A DNA stretch of 64,000 bases from Pseudomonadota bacterium (lineage in GTDB: Bacteria > Pseudomonadota > Gammaproteobacteria > Xanthomonadales > Xanthomonadaceae). The translations under genes and the position numbers were made by a program. Below, one piece after another: positions 52,171-62,008 of the stretch; position 1 is the first letter of the stretch, and the number at the start of each line of letters is the position of its first letter. The notes under the pieces were generated by a model. It was not told the DNA's origin and ran no database searches. It saw nothing but the letters and a program-made list of their open reading frames with translations. Where the stretch lies: positions 186,001 through 250,000 of the forward strand of contig JAFECB010000004.1 of assembly GCA_018242365.1 (NCBI GenBank), read 5' to 3'.

Positions 52171-55037
52171 CAGAACCACACCCGCGTTTCACCCGAACCG
52201 TCCACGTTCGATACGCATCGCCCACACAACAAGAGATGCGCAGCGTGGGTGCCCACATCCTCCCGGTGATGCCAGCAGCGCACGCATTTGGGCTTGCGGG
52301 TTGCACACGCGCTGACGCCGATGTCGCCCAGGGCGTCGGCATCCGGCACCAGCTTCACGTCGCCGCTGATCAGCAGGAAACGCAGCTCATCGATCATTGG
52401 CGCCAGTCGATTCTGGTTCGCCACGCCGCAGCGCAACTCGATCTCGGCGTCCAGCGCCGCACCGATCTCGCCCGCGGCGCGCATCGGCTCCAGCACCTTG
52501 GCGACCTGTTCGCGCAGGGTCAGCAGCGCATCCATGTCGCTGGCCGACAAATGTGCCGACTCGCCCAACGGTGCCAGCCCGTCGTACCACGTCGCCAGCA
52601 GCACATTGCCACTGCGCTCGCCCGGCAGATAGCCCCACAACTCGTCGGCGGTGAACGACAGGATCGGCGCGATCCAGCGGGTGAAGGCTTCTGCAATGCG
52701 GTACATCGCCGACTGCGCGCTGCGTCGCCCGCGTGAAGCTTCCTGCATCGTGTACAGGCGATCCTTGGTGACGTCCAGATACAGCGAGCCAAGATCGACG
52801 CTGCAGAAGTTCATCAGCGCCTGCACCACGGTTGCGAAATCGTAATCGGCGTAGGCCTTGGTGATGGTCTCCTGCACTTGCCAGGCGCGATGCACGATCC
52901 ACCGGTCCAGGGCCACCATGTCGTCGAGTGGGCGCAGGTCGCGGGTCGGATCAAACCCGTGCAGGTTGCCTAGCAGGAAGCGCGCGGTGTTGCGAATGCG
53001 GCGGTAGGCGTCGGCATTGCGCTTCAGGATTTCCTGCGACAGCGACATCTCGTTGCTGTAATCGGTGCTGGCGATCCACAGACGCAGGATGTCCGCGCCC
53101 AGCTTGTTCATGATGTCCTGCGGCTCGATCCCGTTGCCCAGCGACTTGCTCATCTTGCGACCGTGCTCGTCCACGGTGAAGCCGTGGGTCAGGCACTGCC
53201 GGTACGGCGCGGTCTTGTCCAGCGCCACGCCGGTGAGCAGGGACGACTGGAACCAGCCGCGGTGCTGGTCGGAGCCTTCGAGGTACAGATCGGCCGGCTT
53301 GCCGAGGCCGCGCGGCTTCAGCACGCATTCGTGGGTGACACCGGAATCGAACCAGACATCGAGGATGTCGGTGATCTTGTCGTACTGCGGCGCTTCGTCG
53401 CCCAGCAAGTCGGCAGCATCCAGCGCATACCACGCATCCACGCCGCCTTGCTCGACCCGCTCGGCCACCTGCCGCATCAATTCGACGCTGCGCGGGTGCA
53501 CCTCACCGGTCTCGCGATGCACGAACAAGGCAATCGGCACGCCCCAGGTGCGCTGGCGCGAAATCGTCCAGTCCGGACGCCCTTCGACCATCCCGGCGAT
53601 CCGGGCCTGGCCCCATTCGGGATACCACTTGACCGTTTCGATTGCCGCCAGCGCATCGCGGCGCAGACCGGCCCGCTCCATCGAGATGAACCACTGCGGG
53701 GTGGCGCGGAACGCGATCGGGGTCTTGTGCCGCCAGCAGTGCGGATAGCTGTGATTGAGCTTGCTGAAGGCCAGCAGCGCGCCGTTGCCGCGCAACACTT
53801 CGACGATCGCGTCGTTGGCCTTCCAGACGTGCAGCTGGGTGAGATCGACATCGCCAGCCGGCGGCGTCGACGGCAGGTACACGCCGCGCCCATCGACCGG
53901 GTTGAGCTGGGCCGCCGTGTACTTTTCGATCAGGCCGTACTTCTGCGCCACCACGAAGTCTTCCTGGCCATGACCGGGAGCCGTATGCACCGCGCCGGTG
54001 CCGTCCTCGGCACTGACGTGGTCGCCGAGCAGGATCGGGATGTCACGCTCGGCATAGAAGGGGTGCGCAAACAGCATGCCTTCGAGTTTCTCGCCCTGGG
54101 CGCGGCCAAGGATTTTCACGTCCTCGACGCCGTAGCGCTGCAGCGCCTTGCCCGCCAGCGCCTCGGCCAGCACCAGCCAGTGCCGGGTTCCGTCGGCCCT
54201 GACCGGGCCTTCCACCAGCACGTAGTCGAGTTCCGGCCCCAACGAGATGGCGAGCGACGCCGGCAGCGTCCACGGCGTGGTGGTCCAGATCGGCATCGCA
54301 ACGATGACACCTTCCGGCAACTCGCTGCCAAACGCGCGGCTGACCTGCTGCGGATTGCGCGCCGCATAGGCCACGTCCACCGCTGGCGATACCTTGTCCT
54401 GATATTCGATCTCGGCTTCGGCCAGCGCGCTGCCGCAGTCGAAGCACCAGTACACCGGCTTCACCCCGCGCAGCAGGTGGCCGTTCTCCACGACTTTTGC
54501 CAGCGCGCGGATTTCGTCGGCCTCGAACTGGAAATCCAGCGTCTGGTACGGCTGCTCCCAATCACCGAGCACGCCGAGGCGCTTGAAGTCGCGGCGCTGC
54601 ACGTCGATCTGTTCGCGTGCGTACTCGCGGCATTTCTGCCGGAATTCGACCGCATCGAGCTTGACCCCGACCTTGCCGAACTTCTTTTCGATGGCGATTT
54701 CGATCGGCAAGCCGTGGCAATCCCAGCCGGGGATGTAGGGCGAATCGAAACCGGCCAGGGTCTTCGACTTGACGATGATGTCTTTCAGGATCTTGTTGAC
54801 CGCGTGGCCGAGGTGGATCGCGCCGTTCGCATACGGCGGGCCATCGTGCAGCACGAATTGCGGGCGGCCTTTGCCGGCGGCGCGAATTTGCGCGTACAGG
54901 CCATCTGCTTCCCAGCGCGCCAGCGTGTCCGGCTCGCGCTTGGGCAGGTCGCCGCGCATCGGAAACGCGGTTTCCGGCAACAGGATGGTGGCCTTGTACG
55001 GGTTGTCGCCGTTCTTGTCTGCTTGTGTGTCGCTCAC
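52170..55037 (-). CDS. ileS: Isoleucyl-tRNA synthetase
   Basis: 955 residues, class I synthetase with an editing domain. The start is GTG ([19 protein letters not shown]), overlapping the ribF stop. The HIGH motif appears as [16 protein letters not shown] near residue 67, and KMSKS as [12 protein letters not shown] near 610. The CP1 editing domain contains [15 protein letters not shown] and [16 protein letters not shown] near 345. The C-terminal zinc finger is CVRCWHH near 908 and CGRCVSN near 930. It is the eukaryotic-unlike, mupirocin-sensitive bacterial type with a C-terminal zinc site. Confidence 0.98.
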   Translation of the reverse strand: MSDTQADKNGDNPYKATILLPETAFPMRGDLPKREPDTLARWEADGLYAQIRAAGKGRPQFVLHDGPPYANGAIHLGHAVNKILKDIIVKSKTLAGFDSPYIPGWDCHGLPIEIAIEKKFGKVGVKLDAVEFRQKCREYAREQIDVQRRDFKRLGVLGDWEQPYQTLDFQFEADEIRALAKVVENGHLLRGVKPVYWCFDCGSALAEAEIEYQDKVSPAVDVAYAARNPQQVSRAFGSELPEGVIVAMPIWTTTPWTLPASLAISLGPELDYVLVEGPVRADGTRHWLVLAEALAGKALQRYGVEDVKILGRAQGEKLEGMLFAHPFYAERDIPILLGDHVSAEDGTGAVHTAPGHGQEDFVVAQKYGLIEKYTAAQLNPVDGRGVYLPSTPPAGDVDLTQLHVWKANDAIVEVLRGNGALLAFSKLNHSYPHCWRHKTPIAFRATPQWFISMERAGLRRDALAAIETVKWYPEWGQARIAGMVEGRPDWTISRQRTWGVPIALFVHRETGEVHPRSVELMRQVAERVEQGGVDAWYALDAADLLGDEAPQYDKITDILDVWFDSGVTHECVLKPRGLGKPADLYLEGSDQHRGWFQSSLLTGVALDKTAPYRQCLTHGFTVDEHGRKMSKSLGNGIEPQDIMNKLGADILRLWIASTDYSNEMSLSQEILKRNADAYRRIRNTARFLLGNLHGFDPTRDLRPLDDMVALDRWIVHRAWQVQETITKAYADYDFATVVQALMNFCSVDLGSLYLDVTKDRLYTMQEASRGRRSAQSAMYRIAEAFTRWIAPILSFTADELWGYLPGERSGNVLLATWYDGLAPLGESAHLSASDMDALLTLREQVAKVLEPMRAAGEIGAALDAEIELRCGVANQNRLAPMIDELRFLLISGDVKLVPDADALGDIGVSACATRKPKCVRCWHHREDVGTHAAHLLLCGRCVSNVDGSGETRVWF

Positions 55038-56038
55038 GCGGACGCCTGCTTGGTGGGTGCTTGCAATGAAAGGTCCGCACGGGAATGTGCGGGTTGTGGT
55101 TTCGGGACGAAGGTTCCGAGGATGGCCCGCGCCTGCACTTCGTCCTGGTGCATCTGCGCTACCAGCGAGGCCAGGTCGGGAAATTTTTCTTCATCGCGCA
55201 GATGGGCGACGAACTCGACCTCGATCCGGCGTCCGTACAGATCGCCTGCGAAGTCGAACAGATGCGCTTCCAGCAAGGGGTCGACACCATCGACGGTTGG
55301 CCTTGTTCCGAAGCTCGACACCGACGGCCACGGATCGGCACCGACGCCGTGCACGCGAGTCGCATAGATGCCACGCAGCGCCGGGGTCTTGCCGGCATAG
55401 CGCAGATTGGCGGTGGGATAGCCCAGCGTGCGGCCCAACTGCTTGCCACGCACCACCCGCCCACCGATCGCATACGGTCGTCCAAGCAGGCGTTCTGCCG
55501 ATGCGAAATCACCGGCCACCAATGCAGCGCGGGTGCGGGTGCTGGAGACGCGCTCGCCGTCCTGCAGCACCGGTGCGATTTCACCGGCGGCGAAGCCCGC
55601 CTGCGCGCCCATCGCCTGCAACAGTCCGATATCGCCGGCGCGGCCCTTGCCGAATCGAAACCCGGGGCCGACCCAGACTTCACGCGCGGCGAGGCGCGTC
55701 ACCAGCAATTCCTGCACGAAGGCTTGGGCCGTCATCGCCGCCAATCGCGCATTGAAACGCAGCAGGCCGACGCCATCGACACCCAGTGCGCGCAAGCCTC
55801 GCACCTTGTCCTGCGCCAGCATCAGCCGCGGCGGCTTCCGGCCTTGCGCAAACAGCTCACGCGGCAGCGGCTCGAAACTCACCGCCACCGCTGGCACGCC
55901 CAATGCACGCGCGCGCTCGACCGCGCGGCCGATCAATGCGCGATGGCCCAGGTGCAGGCCGTCGAATGCACCGATACAAACCACGCTGCCTTGCGGGTAG
56001 AGCACCCGCCCGATGGCGTCGCGGAACAACAGGGTCAT
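55034..56038 (-). CDS. ribF: Bifunctional riboflavin kinase/FAD synthetase
   Basis: Makes FMN then FAD from riboflavin. 334 residues. The N-terminal adenylyltransferase has [20 protein letters not shown] near residue 22, [11 protein letters not shown] near 53, [15 protein letters not shown] near 122 and [13 protein letters not shown] near 165. The C-terminal kinase has [16 protein letters not shown] near 200, [11 protein letters not shown] and FGTRPTVDG. The conserved C-terminal [20 protein letters not shown] closes the kinase. It is translationally coupled to ileS, as in most gammaproteobacteria. The 99-base gap to murJ shows no gene. Confidence 0.97.
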   Translation of the reverse strand: MTLLFRDAIGRVLYPQGSVVCIGAFDGLHLGHRALIGRAVERARALGVPAVAVSFEPLPRELFAQGRKPPRLMLAQDKVRGLRALGVDGVGLLRFNARLAAMTAQAFVQELLVTRLAAREVWVGPGFRFGKGRAGDIGLLQAMGAQAGFAAGEIAPVLQDGERVSSTRTRAALVAGDFASAERLLGRPYAIGGRVVRGKQLGRTLGYPTANLRYAGKTPALRGIYATRVHGVGADPWPSVSSFGTRPTVDGVDPLLEAHLFDFAGDLYGRRIEVEFVAHLRDEEKFPDLASLVAQMHQDEVQARAILGTFVPKPQPAHSRADLSLQAPTKQASA

Positions 56039-56137
56039 CGATGGTGAAGCCCGGTCACGACGGACCGGATGCAGTAATCAGGAGACTGTCCCGAAGTATA
56101 GCTGCGCTGCAACATGACGCGCTGGTTCGAGCCGAAC

Positions 56138-57769
56138 TCAATGCTCACGGAAATCGCGCGGCCGGAAGCCCAGCGCCAGCATCGCCAGCGCGTACACCAC
56201 CGCCCCACCGCCCACCAGCCCCGCCAGCCACCACACCCGCGTCCACGCGGCCATCGTCGGGAAGTCGGGGGCCAGATGCAGCCCGGCGAGTACGGCCAAG
56301 CCCATCGCCACGTTGGCGAGGCCCAGCTTGGACAGGAATCGGCCCCAGCCCGGCATCGGGTCGTACACCCGCGCCTTGCGCAGCCAGTACAGCAACAGGC
56401 CGAGGTTCAGATAGCTGGACAGGGCCGATGCAATGCCCAGCGCGAAATGCAGGCCCGGGGTGCTGGCGAGCCCGAACATGATCCCCTTGGCCTGCGCGTC
56501 TGCCGGCACCTTCCACAGATACAGCAGGGCCAGCAGGGCGATGTTGAAGACCATGTTCGCAACCAGTGCCGCGATACCGGCACGCATCGGCGTTTTCGTG
56601 TCCTGGCGTGCGTAGAACGCCGGCAGCACGGTCTTGACCAAGGCAAACGCCGGCAAGCCGAAACTCAAGCCGAACACCGATAGCGCGGTCATCTCCGCAG
56701 CGAACTTGTCGAACTTGCCGGTCTGGAACAGGGTCGACACCAGCGGCAGCGACAGCAGCATCAGGCCCAGCATCGCCGGCACGATGATCAGGAAAGTGGC
56801 GCGCAGGCCCCAATCCAGCGATTTCGAAAACGCCGCACGGTCATCGTTGACGTGATGGCGCGACAGCGTCGGCAGCACCACCGTGCCCAGCGCAATGGCA
56901 AATACGCCCAGCGGCAGTTCGAGGAAGCGATCCGCGGTCGACAGCCAGCTCTGCGAACCAGAGGCGAGCTTGGCGGCGAGGAAGGTATCGAACAACAGGT
57001 TGATCTGCGCCACCGACGAGCCGATCAGGGTCGGCACCATCAGGGTCATCACCCGCCGCACGCCGGCATGCCGCCAACCCCAGCGCGGCAGGGTGAGCAG
57101 GTCGAGCCTGGCCAGTTGCGGGAACAGGAACAGCAGTTGCAGCACGCCGCCGGCCAACACCGCCCAGCCCAGAGTGACGATCGGCGGATCGGTCAGCTGC
57201 GCGCCGAAAATCGCGCCGGCGATCATGCACAGATTGAGGATGATCGGCGTGAACGCAGGCAGGCCGAAGCGGTGATAACTGTTGAGCGCGCCGGCGGCAA
57301 GCGCGGTCAGCGAAACGAACAGCAGGAACGGGAAGGTCAGCAGCAGCAGGTGCACGATCAGCGCCTGCTGGCCCGGTACCGGCTCGGCGTGATTGGAGAA
57401 CAGCGAGGCCAGCCAAGGCGATGCCAACATGCCCAGTGCGGTGACCACCAGCAGCACACCGCCGAGGGTACCGGCGGTGCGCGCCATCAACTCCTTCAGC
57501 TCGGCGTGGCTGCGGGTTTCCTTGATCTCGGTGAACACCGGCACGAAGGCAGTCGAGAACGAACCTTCGGCAAACAGCCGGCGCATGAAATTGGGGATGC
57601 GAAAGGCGACGAAGAACGCATCGGTCATCGCGTTCGCGCCGAAGTAATGACCGATCAGGCGATCACGCAGCAGCCCGAACACCCGGCTGAGCATGGTCAT
57701 GCCGCCGAACGAGAGCACCCCGCGCAGCATCCCGCGCGGCTTGTCGGCCCCGCCTGTCCCCTCGCTCAT
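56138..57769 (-). CDS. murJ: Lipid II flippase MurJ
   Basis: 543 residues with 14 hydrophobic segments, MOP superfamily. It flips the peptidoglycan precursor lipid II across the inner membrane. The start [17 protein letters not shown] is chosen because the remainder of the upstream frame has no homology. Seen: [20 protein letters not shown] near residue 23 with the conserved Arg/Asp, [20 protein letters not shown] near 50, FVPVFTEI, and [20 protein letters not shown] near 275. Divergent from rpsT, a common arrangement in gammaproteobacteria. Confidence 0.97.
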   Translation of the reverse strand: MSEGTGGADKPRGMLRGVLSFGGMTMLSRVFGLLRDRLIGHYFGANAMTDAFFVAFRIPNFMRRLFAEGSFSTAFVPVFTEIKETRSHAELKELMARTAGTLGGVLLVVTALGMLASPWLASLFSNHAEPVPGQQALIVHLLLLTFPFLLFVSLTALAAGALNSYHRFGLPAFTPIILNLCMIAGAIFGAQLTDPPIVTLGWAVLAGGVLQLLFLFPQLARLDLLTLPRWGWRHAGVRRVMTLMVPTLIGSSVAQINLLFDTFLAAKLASGSQSWLSTADRFLELPLGVFAIALGTVVLPTLSRHHVNDDRAAFSKSLDWGLRATFLIIVPAMLGLMLLSLPLVSTLFQTGKFDKFAAEMTALSVFGLSFGLPAFALVKTVLPAFYARQDTKTPMRAGIAALVANMVFNIALLALLYLWKVPADAQAKGIMFGLASTPGLHFALGIASALSSYLNLGLLLYWLRKARVYDPMPGWGRFLSKLGLANVAMGLAVLAGLHLAPDFPTMAAWTRVWWLAGLVGGGAVVYALAMLALGFRPRDFREH

Positions 57770-57808
57770 CCAGCCTCCGAGCACAGCATCGCCAGCCGGC
57801 GAGCGGCA

Positions 57809-57837
57809 TTGACCCGAACCAATGAATCCCACATAAT
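57809..57837 (+). promoter_or_regulatory. Sigma-70 promoter of rpsT
   Basis: TTGACC (57809-57814), 17-base spacer, CATAAT (57832-57837). Start of transcription is expected near 57844, leaving a leader of about 108 bases before the rpsT GTG. This is the best-matching promoter in the window. Confidence 0.75.
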
Positions 57838-57952
57838 AGGCGGTCTTTCCGGAGCGTCGATCAGCGCGGCATTGTGCCAGCGGATCGCCCTCCATGCCAA
57901 AACCCCTGTTCCATTCCCAGTTTCCAACGTCCCAGACTTTCAGGATTTACCC

Positions 57953-58222
57953 GTGGCCAATATCAAGTCCGCCAAGAAGCGCGCCAAGCAGATGGTCGTG
58001 CGCAATGCCCGCAACGTTGCCCAGCGCTCGCAGCTGCGCACCGCCGTCAAGAAGGTGCTCAAGGCCATCGACGCCAATGACGCCGCCGGTGCCAACGAAG
58101 CCTTCGCCGTCGCCCAGCCCCTGCTGGATCGCTTCGCCGCACGCGGCCTGATCCACAAGAACAAGGCCGCCCGTCACAAGGCCCGCCTGACCGCCCGCAT
58201 CAAGGCGCTCAAGGCCGCCTGA
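57953..58222 (+). CDS. rpsT: 30S ribosomal protein S20
   Basis: 89 residues from a GTG start ([20 protein letters not shown]), preceded by AGGA at normal spacing. Very basic, helical bundle protein binding 16S r[30 protein letters not shown] and [20 protein letters not shown] are all conserved. S20 represses its own translation in E. coli, where a non-ATG start is part of the control; the GTG and long leader here fit. A clean terminator follows. Confidence 0.97.
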   Translation: MANIKSAKKRAKQMVVRNARNVAQRSQLRTAVKKVLKAIDANDAAGANEAFAVAQPLLDRFAARGLIHKNKAARHKARLTARIKALKAA

Positions 58223-58249
58223 TTTTCCGGCGCGGTTCCGCAATGAACG

Positions 58250-58274
58250 AAAGCCCGGCGCGAGCCGGGCTTTT
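58250..58274 (+). terminator. Rho-independent terminator of rpsT
   Basis: AAGCCCGGC / GCCGGGCTT with a GCGA loop followed by TT, 28 bases after the rpsT stop. Confidence 0.85.
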
Positions 58275-58563
58275 GCGTTGTATTGCGATGGCGGCGTAGC
58301 GACTCAGCCCGCAGCGTCCGCCGCTTTCTCGCGGGGAGACGGGACACCCGCAAATCCAGCTTCTCCCGACGCAATTGCAAGAATCTTCCGATGGCCATGG
58401 CCCCGCGGCCGTACCATCCTTTCCGCATGACCAGCGCGCGCACGACCCTGATCGCCCCCCGGTTTTGAACGTTGAACGGCATGCCCACGTGAATTCGGGC
58501 GCAGCCCTGCCACTCCCATACAATCGAGCGACACGGACTGGCAACGCGGGGAGTCGAAGCAAG
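58275..58563. other. Intergenic region between rpsT terminator and histidine kinase
   Basis: 289 bases without a convincing gene. The only signal seen is TACAAT at 58519-58524, a possible -10 for the two-component pair with no good -35. If used, transcription would begin near 58531, which supports the GTG start at 58564. Open frames that cross this region read as shadow sequence. Confidence 0.4.
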
Positions 58564-59298
58564 GTGGGCGCATCCGGCAAGCAGGTTCATCCCTTGTTGC
58601 GTCTGCTGGGCCGGCGGCCGTCACCGTCGGCGGAGGATTCGCCGGAACTCGGCGCGTTGCGGCAACAACTGGCAGTGGTGCAGGCGGTCGAACAGGAGCG
58701 CAAGCGCATCTATAACGACCTGCACGACGACGTCGGCAGCGCCCTGCTCACCTTGCTGCACCGCGTGCCCGATTCGGAACAGCAACTTGTCCGCGAAATC
58801 CTGCAGGACCTGCGTGCCATCCTCGCCCACGAACGCGGCGTAGAAGGCACTCTGCTGGAAGTGCTGGCGCAACTGCGCGATGAAGTCGAGCAACGCCTGT
58901 TGACCCGCTCGATCGACCTCGACTGGCATCAACCCGACAACTTGCCGGACCCCCTGCTCGATCGCGCGCAAGGCATGCACCTGTTCCGAATCGGCCGCGA
59001 GGCGGTCACCAATGCCATCCGCCACGCCAACCCGACGCGCGTGCGAATCGTGGTGCGCCAGCTCGATACCGACCTGATCTTCGAAATCACTGACGATGGC
59101 CGCTTCGATCCGGACCGGATCGGCGGCGGTCGCGGCACCCGCAGCATGCGCTCGCGCGCGGATGAATTGCACGGTGACATCCATTGGCAACAAGGCACCC
59201 TCGGTGGCACCAAGGTGCTGTTGCGCTTCCCCATGCCCACGCCCCCCGCAACCGCGGGATTCCCGATGGCCGCGCCGGATGGGAGCATCCCACCATGA
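58564..59298 (+). CDS. NarL-type sensor histidine kinase, cytoplasmic
   Basis: 244 residues from GTG at 58564 (VGASGKQVHPLLRLLG), with GGGGAG 10 bases upstream. There is no signal peptide, transmembrane helix or recognisable sensor domain, only about 40 N-terminal residues before the dimerisation helix. HisKA_3-type H box: ERKRIYNDLHDDVGSALLTL, His near residue 62. ATPase: N box REAVTNAIRHANPTRVRIVV near 150, G1 ITDDGRFDPD, G2 GGGRGTRSMRSRADEL. It overlaps the response regulator by 4 bases. It may sense a cytoplasmic cue directly or through a partner protein. Confidence 0.87.
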   Translation: MGASGKQVHPLLRLLGRRPSPSAEDSPELGALRQQLAVVQAVEQERKRIYNDLHDDVGSALLTLLHRVPDSEQQLVREILQDLRAILAHERGVEGTLLEVLAQLRDEVEQRLLTRSIDLDWHQPDNLPDPLLDRAQGMHLFRIGREAVTNAIRHANPTRVRIVVRQLDTDLIFEITDDGRFDPDRIGGGRGTRSMRSRADELHGDIHWQQGTLGGTKVLLRFPMPTPPATAGFPMAAPDGSIPP

Positions 59299-59951
59299 CC
59301 TCACCGCCAGCCAATGCCCTGTTGCTGGAAGACCTGCCCGAGGTGGCAGCCTGGCTGCGCGCCTTGCTGGACAAGCATTTCCCGGGAATTGAAATCCACC
59401 ACGCGGCGACCTTGGCCGAGGCGCGCCGCCTGCTGGACGCGGGTCTGCAAGCACAGTTGGCCCTGGTCGATCTCGGCCTGCCCGATGGTGATGGCACCAC
59501 CCTGATCCGCCCGCTGGCAACACGCTGTCCGGCGTGCACGATCGTCGTCACCACCCTGTTCGGCGATGACGCGCATGTGTTCCCCGCCCTGCGCGCCGGT
59601 GCCCACGGCTACCTGCTGAAAGACCAACCGGAAGAACGGCTGGGTGCGGCGCTTGACGGCATCCTGCAAGGCGAGCCGCCGCTGTCGCCCTCGATCGCAC
59701 GCCGCCTCTTGCGCGCGTTCCAGCCGACAGTGCCGGAGGCGACGCCCGAGCTGGAAACACTCACTCCACGCGAGCGTGAAGTGCTGGTGCTGGTCAGCAA
59801 GGGCTGTCGCTTGCCGGAACTGGCGGAAAGACTCGAGATCAGCCGCCACACCGTGTCCGACCACCTCAAGGCGATCTACCGCAAGCTCAACGTCAACAGC
59901 CGCGCCGAAGCCACGCTGGAAGCGGCTCGCATGGGGCTGGTACAGATTTAG
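59295..59951 (+). CDS. LuxR/NarL-family response regulator
   Basis: 218 residues. Receiver domain: acidic pocket LLLEDLPEVAAW near residue 10, phospho-acceptor Asp in LALVDLGLPDGDG near 58, Thr in VVTTLFGDD near 88, and Lys in GYLLKDQPEERL near 108. The LuxR helix-turn-helix is LTPREREVLVLVSKGCRLPE then LAERLEISRHTVSDHLKAIY (residues 157-196). It is partnered with the kinase upstream (ATGA overlap). Target genes unknown; no obvious partner operon follows on the same strand. Confidence 0.9.
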   Translation: MTSPPANALLLEDLPEVAAWLRALLDKHFPGIEIHHAATLAEARRLLDAGLQAQLALVDLGLPDGDGTTLIRPLATRCPACTIVVTTLFGDDAHVFPALRAGAHGYLLKDQPEERLGAALDGILQGEPPLSPSIARRLLRAFQPTVPEATPELETLTPREREVLVLVSKGCRLPELAERLEISRHTVSDHLKAIYRKLNVNSRAEATLEAARMGLVQI

Positions 59952-60028
59952 CGATCAGCGGTTTCGCGTGCCAGGGAGGGCGCGCACCTGTTCCTGGTGC
60001 ACACACGCCGGAACCGCCGGGCTTTTCA

Positions 60029-61744
60029 TCAGCTCGCCGCCACCCCGCCGACATGCTCGACGGCATCCACATGCACGCCCGCCACCGCGCGACCCGATGG
60101 ATCGGCCATCGCCGCGAAGCTTGCATCCCAGGCAATCGCCGCCGGTGATGAGCAGGCGATGGACTTGCCACCCGGTACGGTCTCCGCCGCTGCCGGCGTC
60201 GGATAGAAACGCTCGAACAGGCTGCGGTAGAAATACGCCTCCTTGGTTTGCGGCGGGTTGTGCGGGAATCGCTTGTCGGCCGCAGCCAGTTCGCGATCAC
60301 TCACCTGCGCTTCGGCGTGCGCCTTCAGCCCGTCGATCCAGCCATAGCCGACGCCGTCGCTGAACTGCTCTTTTTGTCGCCACAGGATCTCGTCCGGCAG
60401 GTAGCCGTCGAAGGCCGCGCGCAGCACGCCCTTTTCCATCCGCTGCGGGCCGCTGTCGCCTTTCTTCACCATCTTCTGCGCGGCATCCATTCGCATCGCC
60501 ACGTCGAGGAATTCGCGGTCGAGGAAGGGCACGCGTGGCTCCACGCCCCAGGCCATCATCGACTTGTTGGCGCGCAGACAGTCGTAGTTGTTGAGGGCAT
60601 CGAGCTTGCGGATGAGCTCGTCGTGGAATTCGCGTGCATTCGGCGCCTTGTGGAAATACAGGTAACCGCCGAAGATTTCGTCGCTGCCTTCGCCGGAGAG
60701 CACCATCTTCACCCCCATCGCCTTGATCCGCCGCGCCAGCAGGAACATCGGGGTGGAGGCGCGGATGGTGGTGACGTCATAGGTTTCGATGTGGCGGATC
60801 ACTTCCGGCAACGCATCCAATCCTTCCTCGAAGGTGTATTCGAAGCCGTGGTGGACGGTGCCGAGCTTGTCGGCGGCAATCTTTGCAGCTGCCAGATCCG
60901 GTGATCCGTGCAAACCAATCGCGAAGCTGTGCAGGCGCGGCCACCAGGCTTCGGTTTGATCGCCATCCTCAATCCGATGGCGGGCATAGCGGGCCGCCAC
61001 CGTCGCTACCAATGAGGAGTCGAGCCCACCGGAGAGCAGCACGCCGTAGGGCACGTCGGTCATCAGCTGGCGATGCACGGCGGCTTCGAAGGCTTCACGC
61101 AATTCCTGTGATGACACGTCGACACCCTGCACCGCGTCGTAATCACGCCAGGGGCGGTCGTAGTATTTCGTCAGTGCGCCGGTCGCCGAGTCATACCAGT
61201 GCCCCGGCGGAAATTGCGCCACGTCGGCGCAGTCATCCACCAGCGCTTTCATCTCCGAGGCCACGCGCAAGCGTCCTTCGCGGTCGTGGCCCCAATACAG
61301 CGGCACCACCCCGATCGGGTCGCGGGCGATGAGCGCGCGGCCCTGCGCCTTGTCCCACAGCGCGAAGGCGAAAATGCCGTTCAATCGATTGAGAAAGGAT
61401 GCCGGCGCGTCCTCACGGTACAGGGCGTTGATCACCTCGCAGTCGGATTCGGTCTGGAACCCATACGCCTCGGTCAGTTCGCCCTTGAGCTGCTGGTGGT
61501 TGTAGATCTCGCCATTGACGGCCAGCGCCAGTTGCCCGTCGTCCGACAACAGCGGCTGCGAGCCGCCGGCGGGATCGACGATGGCGAGGCGCTCATGCAC
61601 CAGGATCGCGCCCGCATCGAGGTAGACCCCACTCCAATCGGGACCACGGTGGCGCTGGCGCTGGGAGCGCTCCAACGCGTGCTGGCGCAGCGATTGCAGC
61701 GCGTCGCCAGGTTGCAGGTCGAAGATTCCGAAGATGGAGCACAT
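60029..61744 (-). CDS. asnB: Asparagine synthetase B (glutamine-hydrolysing)
   Basis: Makes asparagine from aspartate, glutamine and ATP. 571 residues. The start MCSIFGIFDLQPGD has Cys2 as the nucleophile, with AAGGAAC upstream. Glutaminase domain: RGPDWSG, ERLAIVDPAGGSQPLLS, VNGEIYNHQQL. Synthetase: GVLLSGGLDSSLVATVAARY near residue 230 (PP-loop), FAIGLHGSPDL, LSGEGSDEIFGGYLYFHKAP near 340, and EPRVPFLDREFLDVAMRM near 395. It is closest to E. coli AsnB and the plant enzymes. The 5' region carries an Asn-rich leader ORF and a terminator, so expression is probably set by attenuation. Confidence 0.97.
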   Translation of the reverse strand: MCSIFGIFDLQPGDALQSLRQHALERSQRQRHRGPDWSGVYLDAGAILVHERLAIVDPAGGSQPLLSDDGQLALAVNGEIYNHQQLKGELTEAYGFQTESDCEVINALYREDAPASFLNRLNGIFAFALWDKAQGRALIARDPIGVVPLYWGHDREGRLRVASEMKALVDDCADVAQFPPGHWYDSATGALTKYYDRPWRDYDAVQGVDVSSQELREAFEAAVHRQLMTDVPYGVLLSGGLDSSLVATVAARYARHRIEDGDQTEAWWPRLHSFAIGLHGSPDLAAAKIAADKLGTVHHGFEYTFEEGLDALPEVIRHIETYDVTTIRASTPMFLLARRIKAMGVKMVLSGEGSDEIFGGYLYFHKAPNAREFHDELIRKLDALNNYDCLRANKSMMAWGVEPRVPFLDREFLDVAMRMDAAQKMVKKGDSGPQRMEKGVLRAAFDGYLPDEILWRQKEQFSDGVGYGWIDGLKAHAEAQVSDRELAAADKRFPHNPPQTKEAYFYRSLFERFYPTPAAAETVPGGKSIACSSPAAIAWDASFAAMADPSGRAVAGVHVDAVEHVGGVAAS

Positions 61745-61784
61745 GCGGGGAGTTCCTTTGGGGGTTGTCGTGATGGGAGGGCGC

Positions 61785-61819
61785 AAAACGAAAAAGCCCG
61801 CATCTTGCGATGCGGGCTT
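61785..61819 (-). terminator. Attenuator terminator upstream of asnB
   Basis: On the minus strand AAGCCCGCATC / GATGCGGGCTT is a perfect 11-bp stem with a GCAA loop, followed by TTTCGTTTT. It lies 23 bases after the leader-peptide stop and about 50 bases before the asnB ATG, so it would stop transcription before the gene. GCCCGC of its 5' arm can instead pair with GCGGGT (minus strand, plus positions 61853-61858) in the leader. Confidence 0.85.
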
Positions 61820-61842
61820 CGGAGGTTTCGGCTTGAGATTGC

Positions 61843-61929
61843 CTAGGCGCGGACCCGCTGCCGCGCACGCGAATGCGTGCCGCGATTATTGCGGTTGCGA
61901 TTGTTGACGTTGGCGGGAAGGCGGGCCAT
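61843..61929 (-). CDS. Asparagine-rich leader peptide of the asnB attenuator
   Basis: A 28-residue ORF beginning MARLPANVNNRNRNNRG and ending in TAG. Six of nine consecutive residues (7-15) are Asn, using both AAC and AAT. A GTG at 61944 is a possible earlier start, with AAGGA closer to it than to the ATG. The Asn codons span 61885-61911. The stop codon sits so that a ribosome finishing the peptide would cover GCGGGT (61853-61858), the segment able to disrupt the terminator. Ribosome stalling at Asn codons for want of charged tRNA-Asn would leave that segment free. This is the classical logic of his/trp/leu attenuators. Confidence 0.8.
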   Translation of the reverse strand: MARLPANVNNRNRNNRGTHSRARQRVRA

Positions 61930-62008
61930 GGCTTGATCGTGCACCAAGTCCTTGCCATCTTGCAAGCCTGTGGCACGAATCGCGTGTCGGTCACGACGAG
62001 GAATGGCA

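Noticed and set aside
53163..55367. A 734-residue plus-strand open frame opposite ileS and ribF
   Set aside because: It is a long antisense shadow typical of high-GC DNA: low-complexity His/Gln/Arg-rich translation, no motifs, and full overlap with two certain genes.
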